NCBI GenBank assembly: GCA_964543935.1
Contig: CAZJAK010000026.1
Coordinates: forward strand, 1 to 33,161
DNA: 33,161 bases
DNA from: JAAYDK01 sp964543935
GTDB lineage: Bacteria; Spirochaetota; Spirochaetia; Sphaerochaetales; Sphaerochaetaceae
Reading direction: 5' to 3'
Numbering within the stretch: position 1 is the first letter of the stretch; the number at the start of each line of letters is the position of its first letter. A program made the translations under genes and the position numbers. Of the stretch, positions 1 through 7,127 are shown piece by piece. Under the pieces are notes generated by a model, which was given only the letters and a program-made list of their open reading frames with translations, did not search any database and was not told where the DNA came from.

Positions 1-759
1 GATCGCTGTCGGGATGTACTTGGACCGGATGATGACGGGAACCGTTTCGATGGCGGTCGCGAGATCGGCGAAGGGTACCAGCAGACTGATGGCTTTCTTG
101 GGAAGGGGCAGCAGTTTGAGGATGGCTTTCGTCACAAAGCCGAGCGTGCCTTCGGAGCCGACGATCAGATCCTTGACGCCGTACCCCGAACTGTTTTTGA
201 CGATCTTGCCGCCGACCTCGATGATGTCGCCGCTGGCGAGGACAACTTCGAGGCCGCGCACGTAGTCGCGCGTCACGCCGTATTTGACGGCACGCATGCC
301 GCCAGCGTTGGTGCTGATGTTGCCGCCGATCGTGGCGCTCTTCTCGCCCGGATCGGGAGGATAAAAGAACGGGGTACCCGACAAATACTCGGCGATTTCC
401 ATGAGCAACACGCCCGGTTCCACCGTCAAGGTCATGTTGCGTTCATCCAGCTCGAGAATCCGGTTCATCTTTTGCAATGAGAGCATGATGCCCCCGCGCA
501 GGCTCACCGCCCCACCGACCAAGCCGGTACCTTGACCTCGCGGAGTGACCGGGATGCGGTGCTCGTTGGCGTAACGCAAGATGGCCGAGACTTCGGCCGT
601 ATCGACTGCTTCGATGAAGATGTCGGGCGAGGCGACCAGCGAGCGCAATTCGTCATGGGTGTAATCTTCATGGATCTGATCACCCACCTGGATTCTGGCA
701 GGATCTGCGACCATCGAGCGCAATGCTTGTACATCGATAGTGGTGACAGTGCTGGTCAT
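1..759 (-). CDS. lctD: FAD-linked lactate/glycolate oxidase, LctD/GlcD type (C-terminus outside the window)
   Basis: 253 residues are readable; the gene runs off the left edge. The flavoprotein is predicted to oxidise lactate (or another 2-hydroxy acid) to pyruvate and pass electrons to the ETF encoded just upstream. It shows the FAD_binding_4 (PCMH) fold: TPRGQGTGLVGGA at about residues 72-84, PGEKSATIGGN at 137-147 followed by TNAGG, and GSEGTLGFVTKA at 201-212. Its ATG (757-759) overlaps the TGA of etfA as ATGA, so the two are translationally coupled. The order etfB-etfA-glcD is that of lctBCD, the electron-bifurcating lactate dehydrogenase known from Acetobacterium woodii. Family membership is read directly. 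Lactate as substrate is inferred from the operon; glycolate or 2-hydroxyglutarate remain possible because the C-terminal half is not visible. Confidence 0.9.
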   Translation of the reverse strand, partial: MTSTVTTIDVQALRSMVADPARIQVGDQIHEDYTHDELRSLVASPDIFIEAVDTAEVSAILRYANEHRIPVTPRGQGTGLVGGAVSLRGGIMLSLQKMNRILELDERNMTLTVEPGVLLMEIAEYLSGTPFFYPPDPGEKSATIGGNISTNAGGMRAVKYGVTRDYVRGLEVVLASGDIIEVGGKIVKNSSGYGVKDLIVGSEGTLGFVTKAILKLLPLPKKAISLLVPFADLATAIETVPVIIRSKYIPTAI

Positions 760-1979
760 ATCGTCTCCTTGATGCTGGCGATGAGGGGATTCTTATCGGC
801 TTTGATCAGCTCGATCAGGCGCGGTACGATCTCGAACACGTCGCCAACGATACCGACGTGGGCGGTTTTGAATATCGGGGCATGAGGATCGGTATTGATG
901 GCGACGATTTTTTGAGAACCTTTCATGCCGGCAGCAAACTGGACCGATCCCGAAATCCCGCAGGTGATGATCAGCTTGGGGCGCACCGTACGTCCCGACA
1001 GACCGATTTGTCGGCGGCTCTCGACCCATCCCTGTTCCACAAGCGGTCGTGAGCAAGCCACTTGGCCGCCCAACAGGTCGGCCAGTTGCTCGAACAAGGC
1101 CAAATTGGAGCTCTTTTGGATGCCCTTTCCGACGGCGACGATGACCTCGGCTTCCTCGATGTAGCTGCCGGCTCCCTTCGCTTTGGTGTGGAGCACTTCG
1201 ATGGCGCTGGCCAAACAGGCCTCGTCGAGGGTTCTCTGAACGATGGTCCCGGTCGGTACGGCCACCTTCGGTGGTGAGTCGAATATCTTGTAACGGACAG
1301 TGGCGAATTGGGGACGGTGGTTGACCGTGCGGATGTGGGCCATGATGTTGCCGCCAAAGGCCGGTCGGATCTGGTCCAAGTCGGTCGATGGCTGGATATC
1401 GAGCGAGGTGCAGTCGGCAGTCAGGCCGGTGCCCAAGCGGGCGGCCACCCGCGGTGCCAACGAACGGCCAAGCGGGGTGCCGCCTACCAGGACCACTGCT
1501 GGCTTGAGCGTGGCAATGGCGTCTTCCAATGCGGCAGCATATGGCTCGATGCGAAAATCGCGCAAGCGCTCATCGTCGTACAGGCAGACCGTGTCGACTC
1601 CGTACTCCACCAGAGTCTGTCCGGCCTCGTGCACCGAATGCCCCATCATGCAGGCGTAGACCGGATGACCGACCTTGGCGGCCAATTGACGGGCCTTCCC
1701 GATCAATTCGAGCGAGACGGGATGGACATGACCCTCATGCCACTCGGCGCATACCATGATGCCCCGGTAGGCTGATTTGTCGATCTTGGGGGCGGCCTCT
1801 GCATCCTTGACGTGCTCGAAGACCCCTTTGGGTCCCCTTTTCACGCACAACAGGCACATCCGGCAGGATTCGGTGATGGCGAGGCCCTGTTCGTTGGCTA
1901 CAATGGCACCGAACGGACAGAGCTTTTGCAACGGTTTTGGATCCGTGACCAATTCATTGTGGACAACGATGCCGCTCAT
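756..1979 (-). CDS. etfA: Electron transfer flavoprotein alpha subunit with N-terminal 4Fe-4S domain
   Basis: 407 residues. A short N-terminal ferredoxin-like segment carries one cluster motif, C21 plus C39-x2-C42-x2-C45, in the context CPFGAI and CRMCLLCVKRGP. The ETF alpha N-terminal domain follows. The C-terminal FAD domain (about 325-385) has the signature SGRTVRPKLIITCGISGSVQ and INTDPHAPIF. An iron-sulfur extension on EtfA is typical of LctC-like subunits of bifurcating or confurcating complexes. I chose the ATG at 1979 because it overlaps the etfB stop (ATGA) and follows GGAGG; a longer frame reaching 2051 lies inside etfB. Predicted role: subunit of a cytoplasmic lactate dehydrogenase/ETF complex that couples lactate oxidation by NAD+ to reduced ferredoxin consumption. 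Confidence 0.93.
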   Translation of the reverse strand: MSGIVVHNELVTDPKPLQKLCPFGAIVANEQGLAITESCRMCLLCVKRGPKGVFEHVKDAEAAPKIDKSAYRGIMVCAEWHEGHVHPVSLELIGKARQLAAKVGHPVYACMMGHSVHEAGQTLVEYGVDTVCLYDDERLRDFRIEPYAAALEDAIATLKPAVVLVGGTPLGRSLAPRVAARLGTGLTADCTSLDIQPSTDLDQIRPAFGGNIMAHIRTVNHRPQFATVRYKIFDSPPKVAVPTGTIVQRTLDEACLASAIEVLHTKAKGAGSYIEEAEVIVAVGKGIQKSSNLALFEQLADLLGGQVACSRPLVEQGWVESRRQIGLSGRTVRPKLIITCGISGSVQFAAGMKGSQKIVAINTDPHAPIFKTAHVGIVGDVFEIVPRLIELIKADKNPLIASIKETI

Positions 1980-2770
1980 ACGCCCTCCTGAAGGAATTTC
2001 TCCTGCTTGAGCAGGGAAAAGAGCCGCTGGGCCAAATCCCCGTCGGTCCACAATTCATAATCGCTCTTCTCTTCGGGTGGGAAAATCCTCACCACTTGGG
2101 TGGGAGAACCTTTCAGGCCGTAGCGTGACGGATCGTTGTCGGCCAAATCATGCAAGGTGAGTTTCTTGACCGGCTTGCCGGCTGTCGCCATGCGGCGGTT
2201 GTAGGAGGGGAGCCGGGGTTGGTGGATGTCCTTCTCGACCGAGACCAAAGCCGGCAGCTTCACCCTCACGCTCATGATGCTCGAACCGGTGTCGCAATCG
2301 GCGTTCAGGTATCCGTGTGCGACGCTTGAGATCTTTTGCACCCCGGTAAGGCAGGGAATGCCGAGAAACTCACTGCACTCGGAACCAACTTGGGCGGTAT
2401 CGCCGTCAGTGGTTTGTTTTCCGGTAACCACGACGTCGACATCGCCGATGGCTTGGATGGCTTGCGAGAGAGCATGGCTGGTGGCCAACACGTCGGATCC
2501 AGCGAAAGCCCGGTCGGTCAACAGGTAGCCGTCGTCAGCGCCCATCATGTAGGATTCGCGGATGACCGCCTCGGCTTGCGGCGGCCCCATCGAGAGCGCC
2601 ACCACCTCCCCTCCGTATGTCTCGCGCAACCGCAGGGCGGTCTCCAAGGCATACAGGTCGTAGGGATTCATCTTGGCTTCCCCCGATTCCCGTTTGATCA
2701 CCCCCGTCTTCTCATCGACTGCCACGTTCGACGAGATCGGGACCTGCTTGATGAGTACCAGATAGCGCAT
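1976..2770 (-). CDS. etfB: Electron transfer flavoprotein beta subunit
   Basis: 264 residues, normal length for EtfB. The N-terminus MRYLVLIKQVP and the stretch TDGDTAQVGSE (about 121-131) are the family hallmarks; the DGDTAQVG form is usual in the bifurcating ETF branch (LctB, CarD, FixA-like). It is the first gene of the leftward operon and its TGA overlaps the etfA ATG. A GGAGG ribosome binding site lies 7 nt before the start. The upstream region holds a TTGACA -35 box overlapped by a 17-bp palindrome, so repression by the divergent GntR protein is likely. Heterodimer formation with EtfA and FAD binding at the subunit interface are family knowledge; bifurcation itself is inferred from the operon and the ferredoxin-fused EtfA. 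Confidence 0.93.
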   Translation of the reverse strand: MRYLVLIKQVPISSNVAVDEKTGVIKRESGEAKMNPYDLYALETALRLRETYGGEVVALSMGPPQAEAVIRESYMMGADDGYLLTDRAFAGSDVLATSHALSQAIQAIGDVDVVVTGKQTTDGDTAQVGSECSEFLGIPCLTGVQKISSVAHGYLNADCDTGSSIMSVRVKLPALVSVEKDIHQPRLPSYNRRMATAGKPVKKLTLHDLADNDPSRYGLKGSPTQVVRIFPPEEKSDYELWTDGDLAQRLFSLLKQEKFLQEGV

Positions 2771-2787
2771 GCAGAGCCTCCATCATC

Positions 2788-2816
2788 AGCTTACGGGGTG
2801 ATCGGGAATCTGTCAA
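2788..2816 (-). promoter_or_regulatory. Candidate promoter of the etfB-etfA-glcD operon
   Basis: A perfect TTGACA (-35) is read on the minus strand at 2816-2811. A 17-nt spacer leads to a weak -10, TAAGCT (2793-2788). The -35 box shares bases with the palindrome at 2815-2831, so a bound repressor would block RNA polymerase. The -10 match is poor, which lowers confidence. Confidence 0.45.
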
Positions 2817-2831
2817 CTGGTAATACCAGTT
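2815..2831. promoter_or_regulatory. GntR/FadR-type operator palindrome
   Basis: AACTGGTAATACCAGTT is a perfect inverted repeat: 8-bp arms around one central base. Its core TGGTAATACCA fits the TGGTnnnACCA pattern bound by FadR-subfamily GntR regulators such as LldR and PdhR. It lies between the divergent etfB and gntR genes and overlaps the etfB -35 box. A degenerate second copy, TGGTCCGACTC, begins near 2845 and could be an auxiliary site. Confidence 0.75.
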
Positions 2832-2860
2832 AACTAGGTTTGCTGGTCCGACTCCTTTCC

Positions 2861-2889
2861 TTGCTTCTCGTGCGCCCATCTGGTACACT
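2861..2889 (+). promoter_or_regulatory. Promoter of the GntR regulator, predicted leaderless start
   Basis: TTGCTT (2861-2866), a 17-nt spacer, and TACACT (2884-2889). The -10 box ends 6 nt before the ATG at 2896, which places transcription start on or next to the A of the start codon. There is no purine-rich Shine-Dalgarno between them. Confidence 0.5.
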
Positions 2890-2895
2890 TGCCCT

Positions 2896-3624
2896 ATGAA
2901 CTCCAAATCCAATCCAGTCCAGTTCAAACCCGTGGCCCAGCGCAAGATATACCAATCCATCTTGGAGCAATTCGTCAGGATGGTGAGTTCCGGCGAACTC
3001 AAACCGGGTGACAAGATCCCCTCTGAACGTGAACTGGCAGTGGCTTTCAACGTATCGCGTCCATCGGTGCGCGAGGCATTGCGCGTTCTGGAGATCATCG
3101 GGCTCATCGATGTCCAAAGCGGTGGCGGGGCCTACCTCAAGGAGATGGAACTCGGCCCGTTCATTTCGGTGGTGGCCCCTTTGTTGTTCTCCCGTGACAA
3201 TTTTGACCTCGAGTTGCTCGAATTCCGCGAAACGATCGAGGTGCGGGCGACCGAGCTGTTGGCACACACCATGACCGAGACAGACCTGAATCACATGAAG
3301 ACGGCCTTGGAAGCCATGGAACAAGCGGTGGCGATGAACGATCCCGAAACCGGGGCGATGGCCGATATCGCTTTCCACCGCTCGTTGCTGGAGGCCTCGC
3401 GCAGCTACATCCTGCAGAAGGTGATGGAACTGGTGGTGTCGTTGTTCGAGCACGCCGTGCGCGGAGGCCGTTCGATTGTGCTGGAACGGCACGAAGATGC
3501 CCGCCAGTTGTACATCGACCACCTCAACATCTACACGGCGTTGTACGAGCGGGACTTTTCCAAAGCCAAAGCCCTGGTCACCAGCCACCTGCAGATGGTG
3601 CGCCAGTTGTATGGGAAACGGTGA
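2896..3624 (+). CDS. GntR-family regulator, FadR/LldR (FCD) subfamily
   Basis: 242 residues. An N-terminal winged helix-turn-helix (about 15-81) contains PSERELAVAFNVSRPSVREALRVLE. The all-helical FCD effector domain (about 105-235) keeps candidate metal or ligand residues D157, H161 (DIAFH), H209 and H231. It is divergent from the lactate dehydrogenase/ETF operon with a GntR-type palindrome in between, so it is probably the lactate-responsive repressor; A. woodii lctA is likewise a regulator located at the lct operon. The ATG directly follows a -10 box and lacks a Shine-Dalgarno, pointing to a leaderless mRNA and possibly autoregulation. The effector (lactate or another hydroxy acid) is inferred. 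The downstream aldolase may be co-transcribed. Confidence 0.88.
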   Translation: MNSKSNPVQFKPVAQRKIYQSILEQFVRMVSSGELKPGDKIPSERELAVAFNVSRPSVREALRVLEIIGLIDVQSGGGAYLKEMELGPFISVVAPLLFSRDNFDLELLEFRETIEVRATELLAHTMTETDLNHMKTALEAMEQAVAMNDPETGAMADIAFHRSLLEASRSYILQKVMELVVSLFEHAVRGGRSIVLERHEDARQLYIDHLNIYTALYERDFSKAKALVTSHLQMVRQLYGKR

Positions 3625-3679
3625 AGGACAGTGTCAACTTTTTGTAGAAGGATCCATGCATTGAAAAGGAGAGATGTGT

Positions 3680-4480
3680 ATGCCAATGAAAGAGAACAAG
3701 CTCAGGAAGATTCTTGATGCCAACCTGCCGTCTATCGGGACACGATTGTGGTCCAGTTGGGCCTTCTTCACCGAAGCGGTCGGATCGACCGGCAATTACG
3801 ACTATATCGAATTCTTAGCCGAGTACGCGCCGTTCACCCAATACGACCTCGAGCACATCGCCATGGCGGCCGAGTTGCACGACATGGGCAGCATGATCAA
3901 GGTCGACTTCCAGAACCGCGGCTATGTCGCCCAGAAGGCCATCGGCTCGGGCTTCCAATCGGTGTTGTTCACCGACTGCCAAACCGTTGATGACGTTCGC
4001 GAATCGGTGCGTCTGGTCAAACCGGAGACACCGCAAGACGGGGGACGCTTCGGTTATCCCAACAAGCGTTTCATCGGTTTCCAGCCCCGTTTGGGCCAGA
4101 TGGACCATGCCAAGCGCCAGCGCGAGGTCGTGTTGGCATTCATGATCGAGAAAGAAATCGCCGTGGACCACATCGAAGAGATCTGCAGCGTTCCGGGAGT
4201 GGACATGGTGCAGTTCGGTCCCTCGGACTATTGCATGAGCCGGGGCTGGAACACCAAGGAACACCCAGCTGAATCCAAGGCGGCTGAGAAACACATGATC
4301 GAAACAGCTCTCAAGCATGGCGTGCATCCCCGTTGCGAGATACAGACCGTCGAAGCCGCTCAATATTACATCGACCTAGGGGTGCGCCATTTCTGCCTTG
4401 GCGACCAGTTGGTCATGCAGCTGAACCATTGGACCACCGATGGCGGCAACCTGCGCAAAGTCGTGCAGACTCTGTCCTGA
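3680..4480 (+). CDS. HpcH/HpaI-family aldolase (2-keto-3-deoxy acid class II aldolase)
   Basis: 266 residues from the chosen start. The family uses a divalent metal to cleave 2-keto-3-deoxy or 4-hydroxy-2-oxo acids into pyruvate plus an aldehyde. Candidate metal ligands are the Glu in FMIEKEIA (about 157) and the Asp in VQFGPSDY (about 183), equivalent to the Glu/Asp pair of HpaI. The closing YIDLGVRHFCLGDQ also fits the TIM barrel. Three in-frame ATGs occur (3674, 3680, 3686). AAAAGGAGAG at 3664-3673 abuts the first, so 3680, 6 nt away, is preferred. It follows the GntR gene by 55 bp. Pyruvate would be shared with lactate metabolism, but the true substrate is unknown. Confidence 0.82.
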   Translation: MPMKENKLRKILDANLPSIGTRLWSSWAFFTEAVGSTGNYDYIEFLAEYAPFTQYDLEHIAMAAELHDMGSMIKVDFQNRGYVAQKAIGSGFQSVLFTDCQTVDDVRESVRLVKPETPQDGGRFGYPNKRFIGFQPRLGQMDHAKRQREVVLAFMIEKEIAVDHIEEICSVPGVDMVQFGPSDYCMSRGWNTKEHPAESKAAEKHMIETALKHGVHPRCEIQTVEAAQYYIDLGVRHFCLGDQLVMQLNHWTTDGGNLRKVVQTLS

Positions 4481-4493
4481 ACCGAAAGCCCGA

Positions 4494-4532
4494 TAAGAAA
4501 TACAGCCGGTACTTGACCGGCTGTATTTCTTA
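4494..4532. terminator. Strong bidirectional intrinsic terminator
   Basis: A perfect 17-bp inverted repeat (4494-4510 and 4516-4532) with a 5-nt loop ACTTG. The arms end in runs of A and T, so the hairpin can carry U-rich 3' ends for transcripts from both directions. It separates the rightward aldolase from the leftward ferritin-like gene. Confidence 0.9.
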
Positions 4533-4545
4533 ATCCTTCCCAAGC

Positions 4546-5025
4546 TCAATAATCTTCACGCACTCCGAATTCGGCGTTCTCCACCCACGAGGCGGGCCGT
4601 TCAAGCATCATGATGATGTCGTCCAACAGATCGTAATGGCGGCGCTCTTCCTCGATGATCGCCTCAACGGCTTTCTGCATCGCCACAGAGGAGAGCTCTT
4701 CGACCTGCTCAGAATAATACTCGATGCTTTTCAGCTCGACCTCGAGCGCCCGCTCGTAGGCCTCGACCTGCTTGCTTTCGCTCAGGAAATCGGCCTTCTT
4801 GAATTTTTTGAAGACTGCTTCGGCATTGTCCGAGACTTGGCTGGGGACCATGGCGATACTGGCACCCTGCTTGAGGCTGGCAAACACCTTCTGATGCTTG
4901 TCCTCGTCCTCGGCCAACATCGTGAAGATCGTCTTCAATCCGGTCGTCTTGGCTTTCGAAGCCAGGTCACGGTAAAACAGCGCTCCCTCTTTCTCCATCT
5001 GGATGGCGATATCGAACATGTCCAT
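4546..5025 (-). CDS. Ferritin-like diiron protein, rubrerythrin family without rubredoxin domain
   Basis: 159 residues. It is a four-helix bundle of the rubrerythrin/YciF type. Candidate iron ligands are E11 or E13 near the start, E41-x2-H44 (EDKH), E95/E97 (LEVELKS) and E127-x2-H130 (ERRH). The C-terminus ends without the CxxC pairs of a rubredoxin domain, so it is not a full rubrerythrin. Such proteins protect anaerobes by reducing peroxide or handling iron. The start is the ATG at 5025, which has AGGGAG about 8 nt upstream; the longer frame to 5109 lacks a ribosome binding site and has an unlikely Cys-rich leader. It is monocistronic, between the terminator and an AT-rich intergenic region. 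Confidence 0.85.
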   Translation of the reverse strand: MDMFDIAIQMEKEGALFYRDLASKAKTTGLKTIFTMLAEDEDKHQKVFASLKQGASIAMVPSQVSDNAEAVFKKFKKADFLSESKQVEAYERALEVELKSIEYYSEQVEELSSVAMQKAVEAIIEEERRHYDLLDDIIMMLERPASWVENAEFGVREDY

Positions 5026-5109
5026 GGTTGTCGCTCCCTGTGTAGTTCCTTGCAAGCATAGTACCAAGCAAGGACATCTTTTGGCAAGGAAATCCCGCTG
5101 TCGGGCCAT

Positions 5110-5318
5110 AAGAGTTGGATATCATTCCAAAATCGTGGTCTTTCAAGCTGGGACATACCATCGAGTTGGTGGTATGGGTATAAATTCTATTTTGTCAAGT
5201 ATTATTTTTAAAAATCGTATCCCGGCCTATTGCCCGACACGCAGGAAAGGACCATATTGTACATGGAGATATGGTTTCAACCACACTCCGTCCCGTTCAG
5301 GGTAAAAGGAGCATGACC
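5110..5318. other. AT-rich divergent intergenic region
   Basis: About 210 bp between the ferritin-like gene and the 135-residue gene, with no convincing ORF. On the minus strand a perfect TTGACA (5198-5193) is followed 16-17 nt later by a poor -10 (CATACC/ATACCA), a weak candidate promoter for the ferritin-like gene. On the plus side a dyad, CCATAT (5252-5257) and ATATGG (5269-5274), surrounds a TGTACA palindrome and may be a regulatory site. Confidence 0.4.
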
Positions 5319-5726
5319 ATGGACAGCGTTGCCGATACCACCATGATGAGGTTTTTATTGGCCAACACGGACTTTATGTTCGACGAAACCGACTACCCGG
5401 TTTTGGAAAAACATATCGAAGTCCACAAGTATTTCATCAACCGCACCATCCCGTGGACCGTCAGTTGGGACGAAGCGGCTTTCTCATGGATCGAGAACGT
5501 CCATGGTCCGATCATGCAGGTGATGGACCTGTGGAACGTGCGCCATGCCTTCCCCAGACAGAGCCGAGCCCACCTGTTTTTCGCCATCTCGGACCATTGG
5601 TATCACTTGTTGAACAACAATCCCCGTACAGAAGCGGCGTATGCCGCGATCGATTATGCTGCGAGGTACGGCAGAGGCTTGGGAAAGTACGTCTCAAAGC
5701 TGGTCCTTGGCAAACGGGCCGCTTGA
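5319..5726 (+). CDS. Conserved-looking hypothetical protein, 135 residues
   Basis: I do not recognise this family. The protein is soluble, without signal peptide or membrane helix, and rich in aromatic residues and histidines (MFDETDYPVLEKHIEVHKYF, WTVSWDEAAFSWIENVHGP, HLFFAISDHWYHLLNN). This suggests a compact helical domain, perhaps binding a metal or cofactor, but no known motif is evident. Two in-frame ATGs (5313, 5319) follow AAAGGAG at 5305-5311; spacing favours 5319. It stands alone, converging on the glycosidase gene with only 3 bp between the two stops. Codon usage looks like its neighbours, and no short purine tract other than the chosen site would drive an alternative start. Confidence 0.7.
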   Translation: MDSVADTTMMRFLLANTDFMFDETDYPVLEKHIEVHKYFINRTIPWTVSWDEAAFSWIENVHGPIMQVMDLWNVRHAFPRQSRAHLFFAISDHWYHLLNNNPRTEAAYAAIDYAARYGRGLGKYVSKLVLGKRAA

Positions 5727-5729
5727 TTT

Positions 5730-7127
5730 CTACTCCCTGAAATCGAATTGCAATCCTGAAGGGACCGGCCGCTCCAACGGCGCGAACGTGGTACGGTCCC
5801 GATCGGAACAACCGATGTGGTTTTCTCCATCCAACCACAACGCAGCCGACCCCCCGCCATCCAAGTTGACACAATCGCTGCAACCGATCGAGCGGGCGAA
5901 TTCGGCCATCTCCGATAACGAAAATCCCAAACTGTCCGTGCCGGCCCGGTAGGCTTCGGCCTTGCTTCCGCCAACATGGATCAACATCATGCGCTGCCCT
6001 GCCAGAGCGATCGCCATGCGGGCAGCCCGGCCCTGTTCCCAATCCTGCGGATAGACCGTCGGGGGAAAGGGTATTCCTTCTCCAGTGTAGAGAGGATAAT
6101 CCTCCCGCCTGCATGGTTTTCCAGCACGCACCACCGCCGGGCCGCACTGGATGGCGAAACGGCATTCGAACGGCATGCGATACTCAACATCGACAGCTTG
6201 CACTTGGGCAAGGCCGCGAAGATGGATGACAAAGCCACTGGCCGGAACCTCGACTCCCCCGTTGCGGGTATAGGCGACGATCTTGCAACCCACCACGACG
6301 ACATCGATGCCGTCATTGCTTGAGGGGGTGTGCTCGTGGACGGGGCGGACATACACCTCACATGAATGGCCATGTCGGTATTCAGTCCCGTCGATGACGA
6401 TGCCCATATCGGTGATCGCAAGATCCCGCACACCCGACAGGTTCCCATAGACCAACGCAGGCCGACGGCACAACGGAGGCTGCATTACCTTGCCATCGAG
6501 CACAAGCAATCCAAAGGGCTGCCCCATCCGATCGAAACGGGTGGCCACATCGGAGAGGAACATCAAGAAGAAATGGGCGTTGAAGACCACGGTGCCCGGC
6601 CGGGCCAGCCTGCTGGGGAAAAACAATGCCGGCGAAAAGACGATGCACTGTGGCTTGGCTCCCATCCGATGGTGGTCGTTGGCACAAACGCAGACCAAGC
6701 CCCGCTCGTGCAGTTCTTGCAAGATCACCTGCATCGCAGGTTCGGATGCAACAATCCGCTTGCCCTCGATCCATGCACGCCCATTATGAAACATGGAGTC
6801 GAGAGTGCTTTTCAATCGTAAAGAGCCGTTCAAGATCACCACTTCACCAGATGGCCGGCAGGGAATGTACATGCCCTCCGGGACCGCTACCAATACCAGA
6901 TGGGAGACCTCCGGTTCCCGCGGCAAAATCAAACGCTTTGAAATCTCGGCAAACGAGGTCATCATGCCGGCATCGGTGGTGCCGTGACAGGGGCGCAAGT
7001 CGCTTGTCAAGGCGGCATTGAAGCATACCGTATGGACATCGGTATGGTCGCTCGCGCTTTGGTAGCAACGATGGATGCTTGCATCAAACGGTCCTATGGA
7101 GGCATGTGAAATTTCTTTGCATTCCAT
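5730..7127 (-). CDS. Phosphodiester glycosidase (NAGPA domain) protein
   Basis: 465 residues. The C-terminal half (about 270-465) matches the NAGPA/exopolysaccharide phosphodiester glycosidase family. It contains FAIQCGPAVVRAGKP, ARMAIALAGQRMMLIHVGG and the hallmark CVNLDGGGSAALWLDG, which precedes a DRDRTTFAPLERPVPSGL tail. The family hydrolyses sugar-1-phosphodiesters, for example GlcNAc-1-P linkages. The N-terminal half (about 1-250) is less familiar. No signal peptide or lipobox is visible, unusual because many family members are exported. The start overlaps the upstream hydrolase stop as TAATG, so translation is coupled. Substrate could be an envelope glycopolymer or a cytosolic phosphodiester; this is undetermined. 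Confidence 0.82.
   Translation of the reverse strand: MECKEISHASIGPFDASIHRCYQSASDHTDVHTVCFNAALTSDLRPCHGTTDAGMMTSFAEISKRLILPREPEVSHLVLVAVPEGMYIPCRPSGEVVILNGSLRLKSTLDSMFHNGRAWIEGKRIVASEPAMQVILQELHERGLVCVCANDHHRMGAKPQCIVFSPALFFPSRLARPGTVVFNAHFFLMFLSDVATRFDRMGQPFGLLVLDGKVMQPPLCRRPALVYGNLSGVRDLAITDMGIVIDGTEYRHGHSCEVYVRPVHEHTPSSNDGIDVVVVGCKIVAYTRNGGVEVPASGFVIHLRGLAQVQAVDVEYRMPFECRFAIQCGPAVVRAGKPCRREDYPLYTGEGIPFPPTVYPQDWEQGRAARMAIALAGQRMMLIHVGGSKAEAYRAGTDSLGFSLSEMAEFARSIGCSDCVNLDGGGSAALWLDGENHIGCSDRDRTTFAPLERPVPSGLQFDFRE

Noticed and set aside
2011..2051. Longer start for EtfA
   Set aside because: The extra residues are encoded inside etfB; the ATGA overlap and the ferredoxin-like N-terminus support the start at 1979.
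2830..3588. A 252-residue frame antisense to the GntR regulator
   Set aside because: No known motif and a His/Gln-rich shadow composition; the GntR frame has a clear wHTH and FCD domain.
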